12,015 bases of DNA from contig JACCVE010000259.1 of the NCBI GenBank assembly GCA_013698285.1, forward strand, positions 1-12,015, in the 5' to 3' direction. The position numbers and the translations under genes were made by a program. Under the pieces are notes generated by a model, which was given only the letters and a program-made list of their open reading frames with translations, was not told the DNA's origin and ran no database searches. This DNA comes from Chloroflexia bacterium. Its GTDB lineage: Bacteria > Chloroflexota > Chloroflexia > Thermomicrobiales > UBA6265. Positions within the stretch are counted from its first letter, which is position 1, and each line of letters begins with the position of its first letter. Shown here piece by piece: positions 1 through 6,699 of this stretch.

Positions 1-1
1 C

Positions 2-418
2 TACGAAGCCGACGCCGCCATGGCGATGCGCCGGGCCGCCCGGGAGACGGTGGCCCTGCTGCGCGGCGGGCATGCCCTGCTCGTCTTCCCGGAGGGGTAC
101 CCGACGATCGACCCCACCTTCACCCCCAAGACGCGCGATGACGAGACGCTGCCGTTCCAGCCCGGTGTGATCCGCCTGGTCGCCCTGGCCCAGGCTGATG
201 GCGAGACGCGGGTCCCGGTGGTCCCGGCCGGGCTCGCCTACGAACGAATCGGCGAGGACCGCTGGCGGATCGCCCTGCGCTTCGGCGAGCCCGTCGCGAT
301 CTCGGGACGGGACCACTCGGCGGACATCGCGGCGCTCACGGCTCGGGTACGGGACCTGTCCGGGCTGGGGGCAGACGCGGGCGAAGGCGGCGGCGCGATC
401 AGCCTGTCAGGTCGTTGA
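2..418 (+). CDS. Lysophospholipid acyltransferase (PlsC-like), C-terminal part; 5' end outside window
   Basis: The frame is open from the left edge and ends at TGA 416-418, giving 138 residues of a truncated protein. Residues 29-32 read FPEG, the glycerophosphate-acyltransferase block (FPEGTR in most PlsC proteins), here continued as FPEGYPTIDP. A later stretch, FQPGVIRLVALAQ, followed by VPVVPAGLAYE, fits the PlsC pattern in which a Gly-rich helix precedes a VPV/IPV strand. The catalytic HxxxxD motif would lie upstream of the window and cannot be checked. The family transfers acyl chains to lysophosphatidic acid or similar acceptors at the inner membrane face; the exact substrate is not readable. 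The last 20 or so residues are Gly/Ala-rich and probably disordered. The stop codon lies inside the -35 box of the next operon's promoter. Family assignment is fairly sure, specific function is not. Confidence 0.75.
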   Translation, partial: YEADAAMAMRRAARETVALLRGGHALLVFPEGYPTIDPTFTPKTRDDETLPFQPGVIRLVALAQADGETRVPVVPAGLAYERIGEDRWRIALRFGEPVAISGRDHSADIAALTARVRDLSGLGADAGEGGGAISLSGR

Positions 419-443
419 CAGCCCGCCGTCGCGTCGGTACAGT
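415..443 (+). promoter_or_regulatory. Sigma70-type promoter of the sugar ABC operon
   Basis: A perfect -35 TTGACA (415-420), a 17-bp spacer and a -10 TACAGT (438-443, four of six consensus bases) are seen directly. The TGA stop of the acyltransferase gene (416-418) lies inside the -35 box, so promoter and upstream gene overlap. Transcription would start near 450. It is the best promoter match on this strand upstream of the binding-protein gene. Confidence 0.65.
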
Positions 444-450
444 GCGGCCG

Positions 451-726
451 GTCCGTTCTCTCCTCTCCGAGGCACGGGGCAAAGGTGTCGTGCCATTCGC
501 GGACGAGGCCCGTCAGCCGGGATCCCGAGTCGGTTGGCCAGGTGATGGTGGCGATGGGCACGAGCCCGGGACTGCCGCCCGGGTGAGCCGCCGTTCGCCG
601 GATGCCGGCCCTGGTAGGCCACGGGGAGACTGAGCGGACCGGGACCGGATGATGGCGCCGCCCGGTCTGGCCATGGGCCGGCGCACCCGACACGGTGAGG
701 CGAAGGTGCTTCGAGGGGAGATCCCG
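451..726 (+). other. Long 5' leader of the ABC operon, non-coding
   Basis: If transcription starts near 450, the mRNA has about 276 nt before the ATG at 727. I see no credible gene here. It holds a 10-bp palindrome CGGGATCCCG (518-527), a possible operator, and a hairpin with CCCGGG arms at 565-570 and 578-583 and a 7-nt loop. A strong Shine-Dalgarno stretch GAGGGGAG (713-720) sits 6 nt before the ATG. No known riboswitch class is recognisable by eye. The palindrome may be chance at this GC content. Confidence 0.35.
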
Positions 727-1767
727 ATGACGATGAAGCGTCGAACATTCGTCGGATTGTCGGCGGCCCTGGCCGCTAGCCCGTTCTTGGGTCGGGGCGT
801 CTCGGGGGCCCAGGATGACGACCCCATCGACGCGTCCCCCGCGGCGACGCCCGGTGGGACGCCTGCCGCCCTCAGCGCCGATGACCTGAAGGTGCTCTAC
901 GGCCCGGTCCAGGGCAACAGCGCCTACCGATTGGTGTTCATGCAGGTCTTCCCGGACAACCCGTTCTGGACCACGCTCAAAGACGCGGTCGTCGCCCGGG
1001 CGGCCGAGAACGGGGTCACGGTCGAGGTGATCGCCCTGCCGACGACGAGCGGCGTCGCTGAGCAGGTCTCCCAGATGGAGAACGCGGTAACCCAGCAATA
1101 CGACGGGATCATCCTGGGTACGGTCGACGCGGCGGGGATCATCCCCGGCATCACGACGGCCAACGCCGCCGGTATTCCGGTGCTGGCCGTGGACACCGCC
1201 CCATCGGGCGGCGAGATCATCAGCCTTGTCCAGACCGACAATGCCCTGGCCGCATCGCGGGGTGGTGACGTGATCGCCGAGGCGATCGGCGGTGCTGGCA
1301 AGGTCCTCAATCTCCAGGGCGACCTGGCCAACCTCAACGGCCAACTGCGAAACGAGGGGTTGCACCGCTCGCTGGAGGCCTTCCCGGACATCGAGATCAT
1401 CGACCAGAACACGCATTGGCAGGCGACCGAGGCACTGGCGATCACCGAGAACATCTTGACATCCGACCCGGACCTGGTCGCCATCTTCGCCGCGAACGAC
1501 CCCCCGGCCCTGGCCGCGCTTGAGGTCTGCCGCGCCCAGGGGCGGGACGATATGGTCATCGTGGGATTCGACGGCACACGGGACGGACTCCAGGCCGTCA
1601 AGGATGGCGGGCTGATCGCCAACATCCTCCAGTTCCCCGACGTGATGGGGATCATCGGGGTAGACCTGATGGTCCGGCACCTGAATGGGGAAGAGATCCC
1701 GGCAACGGTCGATTCGGGGTCCGGCGTCGTCACGGCCGACAACGTCGACGAGTACCTCACGGTCTGA
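727..1767 (+). CDS. Sugar ABC transporter substrate-binding protein, RbsB-like (type 1 periplasmic-binding fold)
   Basis: This is a 346-aa secreted solute receptor that would deliver a sugar to the permease and ATPase encoded next. The N-terminus has a twin-arginine motif (KRRTFVGL, residues 4-11), a hydrophobic stretch and a likely cleavage site after SGA (28), so Tat export is probable; there is no lipobox Cys. A disordered acidic/Ala-Thr-Pro linker (29-50) follows. Residues 67-346 fit the Peripla_BP_4 fold: FPDNPFW (75-81), the YDGIILGTVDAAG strand-turn (125-137), IPVLAVDT (150-157), and VIVGFDGTRDGLQAVKDG (277-294), close to the RbsB hinge and C-lobe pattern. The in-frame ATG at 649 would bury the signal peptide; 727 has GAGGGGAG 6 nt upstream and is preferred. 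The ATPase gene follows after 39 nt. Ribose, xylose, galactose or another pentose or hexose are all possible ligands. Confidence 0.88.
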   Translation: MTMKRRTFVGLSAALAASPFLGRGVSGAQDDDPIDASPAATPGGTPAALSADDLKVLYGPVQGNSAYRLVFMQVFPDNPFWTTLKDAVVARAAENGVTVEVIALPTTSGVAEQVSQMENAVTQQYDGIILGTVDAAGIIPGITTANAAGIPVLAVDTAPSGGEIISLVQTDNALAASRGGDVIAEAIGGAGKVLNLQGDLANLNGQLRNEGLHRSLEAFPDIEIIDQNTHWQATEALAITENILTSDPDLVAIFAANDPPALAALEVCRAQGRDDMVIVGFDGTRDGLQAVKDGGLIANILQFPDVMGIIGVDLMVRHLNGEEIPATVDSGSGVVTADNVDEYLTV

Positions 1768-1806
1768 TTCGCGGCGTCGCGGTCGGGTGACGGGGGGACG
1801 GCCGCG

Positions 1807-3390
1807 ATGCCGTCGTCCGGTGGACGGTCGATCATGGTCGATGAATGGTCGCCCCCGTCGCCCGGTCCTGCCGGGAATGGGGCGCTGGGTGACCGGATCC
1901 TGACCCTGGACGGGATCACGAAGCGATTCCCGGGCGTGGTCGCGCTGGACAATGTCTCGTTCGACCTGCGCCCTGGCGAGGTCCACGTCCTGGTCGGGGA
2001 GAACGGGGCCGGAAAATCGACCCTCGTCAAGATCCTCTCCGGTATCTACCAGCCGGACGCCGGGGAGATCCGGCTCGATGACCGACCCGTCACGCTGGCC
2101 AGCCCACACGCGGCCCAGGTGATGGGGATCAGCACGGTCCACCAGGAACTCAACCTGATCCCACACCTCGACGCGGCGCGCAACATTTACCTCGGGCGGG
2201 AACCATTGCGCGGAGCGCTGGGGATCATCGACTGGCCAGCGGTCTACGCCGGGGCATCGGCCCAGTTGGCGGCCCTGGGCATGACGTTCGACCCGCGCAC
2301 CCGGGTCCGGCGCCTCGGTGTCGCGATGCAGCAGATGACCGAGATCGCGAAGGCCCTGGTGGCCCAGGCCAGGGTCCTGATCCTGGACGAGCCGACCGCG
2401 GCGATCACGGCCGAGGAGTCCGAGCAGATCTTCCGGATCACCGACCACCTGAAGCGTCAGGGCGCGGCGATCGTCTTCATCTCCCACCACCTGGAGGACG
2501 CGACCCGGATCGGGGATCGGGTCACGGTGTTCCGCGACGGGCGCAACGTGGCGACCCTGCCGATGGCAGACACGTCGCCGCGGGAGTTGATCCGCTTGAT
2601 GGTCGGACGGGAGCTGACCCAGCAGTTTCCGAAGACCACGGTCGAGCCGGGTGCGGTCGCCTTGAAGGTGTCCGGCCTGACGCGGCGCGGCGTCCTGCAC
2701 GACGTGTCGTTTGAGGTGAGACGGGGGGAGCTCCTGGGGATCGCGGGGCTGGTCGGGGCGGGGCGGACCGAGATCGCCCGGGCGATCTTCGGGATCGACC
2801 CGATCGACGGCGGCACGATCGAGATCAAAGGCCGGCCGGTCGTGATCCGCGATCCGGCCTCGGCGATCAAGCGGGGAATTGCCCTGCTGCCGGAGGATCG
2901 GAAGCAGCAGGGGCTCGTCCTGCCCCTGTCGGTGGGGGACAACATCGCGATGGCGGCGCCCGGCCGGTTGCCCTCGCCGCCGGGCCTGGTACCGCCCTCC
3001 CGGCGCAGGCGGGCGGCCGAGCGGTTCATCGCGGCGTTGCGGATCAAAACGCCAGGCGCCTCGCAGCGGGTGATCAACCTCTCGGGCGGGAACCAGCAGA
3101 AAGTGGTGTTGGCCAAGTGGCTGTTGACCGAGGCGGACATCTTCTTCTTCGATGAGCCGACGCGGGGCATCGACGTTGGCGCTAAGGTGGAGGTCTACCG
3201 GCTGATGAACGACCTGCTGGTACGTGGCGCCGCGATCGTGATGATCTCGTCCGAGCTGCCGGAGGTGCTGGGGATGAGCGACCGGATCCTGGTGATGCGG
3301 GGAGGTCGGATCGTGGCGGAGCTGGATGGACCCGGAGCCACGCAAGAGCAGGTGATGACCCACGCGGCGGGCGGGGGAGAGGCGGCATGA
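1807..3390 (+). CDS. Sugar ABC transporter ATP-binding protein, double-domain (RbsA/MglA/XylG type)
   Basis: This 527-aa cytoplasmic ATPase powers the importer and carries two fused nucleotide-binding domains, the CUT2 arrangement. Domain 1 (about 31-270) has Walker A GENGAGKST (64-72), the Q-loop region VHQELNLIPH (111-120), a family-type diverged signature (LGVAMQQMTEIAKAL, 170-184), Walker B LILDEPT (191-197) and switch His in ISHH (225-228). Domain 2 (about 285-515) has the degenerate Walker A GLVGAGRTE (314-322) lacking the Lys, as is normal in this family, the LPEDRK motif (361-366), signature LSGGNQQK (425-432) and Walker B FFFDEPTRGID (446-456). Length is near the usual 500; the first 30 residues are an unconserved extension. 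Start 1807 has GGGGGGA 8 nt upstream; ATG 1834 is an alternative. It overlaps the permease gene by 4 nt (ATGA), which implies translational coupling. Confidence 0.93.
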   Translation: MPSSGGRSIMVDEWSPPSPGPAGNGALGDRILTLDGITKRFPGVVALDNVSFDLRPGEVHVLVGENGAGKSTLVKILSGIYQPDAGEIRLDDRPVTLASPHAAQVMGISTVHQELNLIPHLDAARNIYLGREPLRGALGIIDWPAVYAGASAQLAALGMTFDPRTRVRRLGVAMQQMTEIAKALVAQARVLILDEPTAAITAEESEQIFRITDHLKRQGAAIVFISHHLEDATRIGDRVTVFRDGRNVATLPMADTSPRELIRLMVGRELTQQFPKTTVEPGAVALKVSGLTRRGVLHDVSFEVRRGELLGIAGLVGAGRTEIARAIFGIDPIDGGTIEIKGRPVVIRDPASAIKRGIALLPEDRKQQGLVLPLSVGDNIAMAAPGRLPSPPGLVPPSRRRRAAERFIAALRIKTPGASQRVINLSGGNQQKVVLAKWLLTEADIFFFDEPTRGIDVGAKVEVYRLMNDLLVRGAAIVMISSELPEVLGMSDRILVMRGGRIVAELDGPGATQEQVMTHAAGGGEAA

Positions 3391-4469
3391 GGGCAGTTCG
3401 CGGGACGGCCGCCCGGGCCGTGGCGACGGACGCGGTCGAAGGTCTCGGCTCGGGGTCGCCTGGCCGGCCAGAGATGCCCGGGTTGCCCGGCGGGTTCGAC
3501 CCGGCGCCGCGCCGCCGGTTTGGCGGGGTGGACCTGGGGACCGTGTCCCAGACCATGGGTTCGCTCCTGAGCCTGGTGATCCTCTCGCTCGGGATCTGGA
3601 TCGCCGAACCCGTCTTCATGTCCGACAACAACTGGATCAACATCGCCCGCCAGGCGTCGTTCAACGCGATCCTGGGCATGGGGATGACGTTCGTGATCCT
3701 GACCGGCGGGGTCGACCTCTCGGTCGGCTCGATCGTCGCCGTCTCCTCGGTCACCGGGGGGCTCTTGATCTTCGACTATGGGTGGAACATGTGGCCCGCC
3801 GTGCTGGCCATGGTCGCGGCGGGGGGCCTATGCGGCCTATTCAATGGGGTCATCGTCACCCTGGGCAAGATCCCGCCCTTCATCGTCACGCTGGGCACGA
3901 TGCAGATCTTCCGCGGCATCGCCCTGCAATTGACGAATGGCAGTCCCCGGGCCGGCATCCGCGAATCGGCCCCGAACTTCGACATCTGGGGGACACGGAA
4001 CTTCTGGGGGGTCCCATCGCCGGTGATCATCGCGGCGGTGGTCTTCGTCGCCGGGTACTTGATCCTACGCTACACCCGCCTCGGACTCTACACCTACGCG
4101 ATCGGCGGCAACGAGCAGGCGACTCGCTTCTCCGGGGTCCACATCGACCGGTACAAGCTCACCGTCTACACCCTGATGGGGGTCACCGCCGGCATCGCCG
4201 GGGTGATGATCACGTCGCGCTTGAACTCGTCCCAGCCCACCGTCGGGAACGGGGCGGAGTTGGACGCGATCGCCGCGGTCGTGATCGGGGGAACGTCACT
4301 GTTCGGCGGTGAGGGCACCATCGTCGGAACGATCATCGGCGCCCTGCTGATGGCGGTGATCCGGAACGGCCTGACCTTGATGCACGTCAGCGCCTTCTAC
4401 CAGCAGATCGTGATCGGGTCGGTGATCATCCTCGCTGTCCTCATCGACCGGTTGCGGCGGCGAGGGTAA
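3387..4469 (+). CDS. Sugar ABC transporter permease, RbsC-like (BPD_transp_2 family)
   Basis: This 360-aa integral membrane subunit would form the homodimeric channel of the importer. After a cytosolic tail of about 55 Gly/Pro/Arg-rich residues, hydrophobic helices alternate to the C-terminus: about 58-73, 93-106, 114-128, 136-157, 163-180, 212-228, 258-275, 310-330 and 338-354. Family hallmarks are LTGGVDLSVGS (105-115), the cytoplasmic coupling region AIGGNEQATRFSGV (238-251), and ELDAIAAVVIGGTSLFGGEG (291-310), followed by a conserved GTIIGA. The start is the ATG of the ATGA overlap with the ATPase stop, with GGGGGAGAGG at 3373-3382 as ribosome site. The N-terminal tail is longer than in E. 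coli RbsC (321 aa), so a later start is conceivable, but the overlap favours this one. Ends at TAA, just before a strong palindrome. Confidence 0.92.
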   Translation: MRAVRGTAARAVATDAVEGLGSGSPGRPEMPGLPGGFDPAPRRRFGGVDLGTVSQTMGSLLSLVILSLGIWIAEPVFMSDNNWINIARQASFNAILGMGMTFVILTGGVDLSVGSIVAVSSVTGGLLIFDYGWNMWPAVLAMVAAGGLCGLFNGVIVTLGKIPPFIVTLGTMQIFRGIALQLTNGSPRAGIRESAPNFDIWGTRNFWGVPSPVIIAAVVFVAGYLILRYTRLGLYTYAIGGNEQATRFSGVHIDRYKLTVYTLMGVTAGIAGVMITSRLNSSQPTVGNGAELDAIAAVVIGGTSLFGGEGTIVGTIIGALLMAVIRNGLTLMHVSAFYQQIVIGSVIILAVLIDRLRRRG

Positions 4470-4492
4470 CCTGGGCGTCGGGGTCCGGGCGC

Positions 4493-4514
4493 GTTCGGTG
4501 CCCGGGCACCGGAC
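4493..4514. terminator. Palindromic hairpin between convergent genes; candidate bidirectional terminator
   Basis: The core CGGTGCCCGGGCACCG (4496-4511) is a perfect 16-nt palindrome. In RNA the stem can extend by a U-G, a U-A and a G-C pair to 4493/4514. A competing 7-bp pair, GGTCCGG (4482-4488) with CCGGACC (4509-4515), also exists. It occupies the 66-bp gap between the permease stop and the DUF4388 gene stop, where transcription from both sides must end. No U-tract follows on either strand, so it is not a textbook intrinsic terminator. Confidence 0.45.
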
Positions 4515-4535
4515 CACCAGCGGTGATCGGCCGGA

Positions 4536-5420
4536 CTACGCGGTCTGCCGGACCGGGGCTGCCGGCTCGGGACGCACCGCCGGCAGGTGGGCCGCCGGCG
4601 GCGTCGGGGTGGGGCGGTGTTGGGCAGGAGGGGTCGTGCCGGATACGGCCTCGAAGAGGCGCGACAGGTCGTCCTCGCTGGGGGGGACACCGCCGAGGTC
4701 GGGTCGCGCGTCGTCGCCGACCGCGATGAGGCCCATCTCGCGGAGGCGGATGACCGCCCGCAGGAGGACGAGTTCATCGATCGGCAGGATGTCGATCAAC
4801 TCTCCAAGGGACCCGATGCCGATCCGCAGCGCGGCCAGGATGCGCTGGGCGTCGGGGTCGCTGACCGGCAAGCCGTCACTCCCTTGGTAGAGGGCGATCG
4901 GGGCGTTCATCTTCGGCAACAGGACGCGCAGTTCGCTCAGCTCGTCCACCCGGCGGGTCGCTTCGAGGAGGATGCGCTCGGCGTTGAGGGGGACCTGGTC
5001 CGGGCTGGTCGCGACTCCCGCGCGGGGCGAGTAGGCAAAGGTCCCCGTGTCGGCGGCGATGACCCGGGCCAGGGCCGAGATGCATTGCTCTTCGATGCAC
5101 CGGGTCAGGTCATGGAGGCTGAGCCAGCCCCGATCGACGAGGATCGCCCCGAGTGACCGCCGCTCCGGGCCGTGCTCCTGGTCGTAGAGGGCCTGTTGGA
5201 CCTGCTCGGTGGTGATCAGGCCGCGCCGGAGCAGGATGCGACCCAGGCGGAGGGGGAGGCGGATCGAGGAGACCTGGATCAGTTTGCCCTTGTCCAGGGT
5301 CAGGCTGACCTGGTCGTTCTCGGCGGTGATGATGAGTTGCCCCGTCGCCCGGCGGAAGGTGAGCAGTTGCAGGATGCCGGCGACATCGAAATCGCCCAGC
5401 CCGCCCATGACGCCCGTCAT
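4536..5420 (-). CDS. DUF4388 protein with MshEN-like segment and winged-helix-like C-terminal region
   Basis: The product has 294 aa. Residues 8-50 (DFDVAGILQLLTF, then ATGQLIIT and LDKGKLIQVSS) match the DUF4388/PatA N-terminal domain seen in bacterial signalling proteins. Residues 55-125 (LRLGRILLRRGLITTEQVQQAL, then LGAILVDRGWLS and the following helix) resemble the N-terminal domain of type II/IV secretion ATPases (MshEN/GspE_N), which binds cyclic di-GMP in some members. Residues 185-235 (RILAALRIGIGSLGELIDIL, then a LLRAVIRLREMGLI helix) look like the winged-helix element that often follows DUF4388. A Pro/Thr/Ala tail (262-294) is probably disordered. The frame is open to 5564, but the first 48 residues are unconserved; ATG 5420, with GAAAGG 9 nt upstream, is preferred. 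Role probably regulatory or linked to motility or polarity; the partner is unknown. No receiver or kinase domain is fused. Confidence 0.72.
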   Translation of the reverse strand: MTGVMGGLGDFDVAGILQLLTFRRATGQLIITAENDQVSLTLDKGKLIQVSSIRLPLRLGRILLRRGLITTEQVQQALYDQEHGPERRSLGAILVDRGWLSLHDLTRCIEEQCISALARVIAADTGTFAYSPRAGVATSPDQVPLNAERILLEATRRVDELSELRVLLPKMNAPIALYQGSDGLPVSDPDAQRILAALRIGIGSLGELIDILPIDELVLLRAVIRLREMGLIAVGDDARPDLGGVPPSEDDLSRLFEAVSGTTPPAQHRPTPTPPAAHLPAVRPEPAAPVRQTA

Positions 5421-5628
5421 CTCGAATGGCCTTTCAGTCGGGACGCCCACCGAATCGCCAGGGCATCCGAGGCCATCGCCGAGATGACCGCGTCGGGGTT
5501 CACTCGACGCCGGCCGAGCCGCCCGTTGACACCGATGATAGGCGCCAGACCCAAGGCCGGACACCGCAACGAAGTCCCCGCCCGGTTGGGACGGGAGTAC
5601 CGGACCATGGGCTGATCGGCGACCGGGC
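5421..5628 (-). other. Intergenic gap upstream of the DUF4388 gene
   Basis: I see no gene in these 208 bp. A TATCAT hexamer on the minus strand (5540-5535) could serve as a -10 box for the DUF4388 gene, but no good -35 box lies at the right distance. A plus-strand TTGACA (5526-5531) has no matching -10. No terminator for the upstream phosphotransferase gene is evident. Confidence 0.3.
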
Positions 5629-6600
5629 TCAGGCCCATCCGGTCCTGGTGGCGAGCCACGATCGGCTGACGTTCCCTTGGGCCGATTGGGAGGCTCGCAA
5701 GGTGGGGAGGCCCGGCGACGCGGGCCGCAACGCCTCCGTCGTGAAGAAGCCCGCCATGGCGGCGATGACGGCCGTCATCGCGTTGGCGTCGGCCGCGCGG
5801 GCAGCAGGGTGACGAGCGACCAGATCCCACGGAGGTGGTCCGCCCTGCATGGCGACACTCGGCGCGAAGAACACCATGTCCGCCCAGGCCGCGCCCACGC
5901 GAGCGTGTGGCCAGTCCACCACCAGCACCTGGTCCGGCGTGAGCAGCATGTTGTCCGCCCGGAGATCGAGGTGCAGCAGAGTCTCGCCCGCGATCGCGGC
6001 GGGATCTCCCGCCTCCAGGATGGCGAGTGCATCGAGATGGCGGGATGATCAGGCATCGAGTCCCGCCAACTGGTCGATCTGCGTCCGTCGCCACCAACCC
6101 GTGGTGACCAGAGGCCAATCGGTGGCACGCCCGACGAGATCCGGAGTCAACGGTGACGGCGTCAGGGTCGCCGACAGTGCCGAGAGGGCGCTGATTACCC
6201 GATCCAGCTCGACGGTGCGCCACGGCTTGGCAGGATTTCGACCCTCGACATGCTCGAACACCAGCGCGACCCACCCGCCGGGGCCCTCGTCGTAGGTCCA
6301 GAGCAGCCGCGGTTCGGGCGCGTCCGCGGGCAATGCGGCGGCGATCTGCGCCCCGCGGCGATGGAACGCCGGCGCTACGACATTGGGCTCGGCACCGACG
6401 GCCTTCGCGAATACGCCGCGACCATCGGCGGTGTGAAGTGTCGCTGCCGCGCCGGGTGAGAAGCCGCTGAGGCGCGAGTCCGAGGAAATCACCGGGCTGC
6501 CGAGCCAGTCCTCGACCGCCGCCCGCACCCCGAGTGGGACGTCTCTGCAGTCGAGACGGACACTGGTCGGGGGCGGTGGCGGTACCCGGTCACGCGGCAT
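5629..6600 (-). pseudogene. APH-family phosphotransferase interrupted by one in-frame TGA (6049-6051)
   Basis: Both parts lie in one reading frame from ATG 6600 (GGAGG 8 nt upstream) to TGA 5629-5631, 323 codons counting the internal TGA as codon 184. The N-part has the kinase N-lobe: FSPGAAATLHTADGRGVFAKA with the ATP-binding Lys, then LVFEHVEG at the hinge. After the TGA come HLDLRADN (210-217), the Brenner-type catalytic loop with Asp212 and Asn217, and VVDWP (227-231) with metal-binding Asp229, then a normal C-terminus ending near GWA. So the only lesion is the TGA. From memory of relatives, the segment reads LDPWAxRHLD and the TGA sits at the Trp, a TGG to TGA change. Termination would remove the whole catalytic loop. 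It may be a recent pseudogene, a sequencing error, or read through. The family includes aminoglycoside, macrolide, choline and homoserine kinases; the substrate is unknown and resistance should not be assumed. Confidence 0.8.
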
Positions 6601-6635
6601 CGGGTCGACCTCCGATCCGGGCCGGCGTGATGCTC

Positions 6636-6653
6636 GACGCCCATAGTGGCGTC
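6636..6653. repeat. Inverted repeat between phytoene synthase gene and phosphotransferase gene
   Basis: Arms GACGCC (6636-6641) and GGCGTC (6648-6653) flank the 6-nt spacer CATAGT, inside the 99-bp gap on the minus strand. It could be a weak terminator for the synthase gene or an operator for the downstream gene, whose start is 36 bp further on. No U-tract is present, so chance is a real alternative. Confidence 0.25.
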
Positions 6654-6699
6654 ACCGTGTCATCCGCCGACGCCGACGAGGAGTACCGGAGGGCGCCGA

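Noticed and set aside
545..586. 13-codon upstream ORF in the ABC operon leader, ending at the CCCGGG hairpin
   Set aside because: No ribosome site precedes it and such a short ORF is likely by chance; not enough to claim a leader peptide.
924..2030. 368-codon minus-strand frame under the binding-protein and ATPase genes
   Set aside because: Ser/Arg/Pro-rich and without motifs; a shadow of the real genes.
238..3363. Open frame of 1041 codons on the minus strand, antisense to the binding-protein and ATPase genes
   Set aside because: Its translation is rich in Arg, His, Asp, Gly and Pro without any domain, while the plus strand encodes clear conserved proteins. Long antisense frames are expected when third codon positions are nearly all G or C.
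6007..6051. Selenocysteine insertion at the internal TGA, prompted by a 7-bp stem (TCCCGCC/GGCGGGA) starting 3 nt after it
   Set aside because: The loop is about 25 nt, unlike a bacterial SECIS, such stems are common at this GC content, the family has no Cys or Sec at this site as far as I recall, and no sel genes are visible.
5775..6128. 117-codon minus-strand frame spanning the TGA of the phosphotransferase, as evidence for a frameshift
   Set aside because: It is in another frame and carries no kinase motif. Both kinase halves are in the same frame, so the lesion is a stop, not a frameshift.
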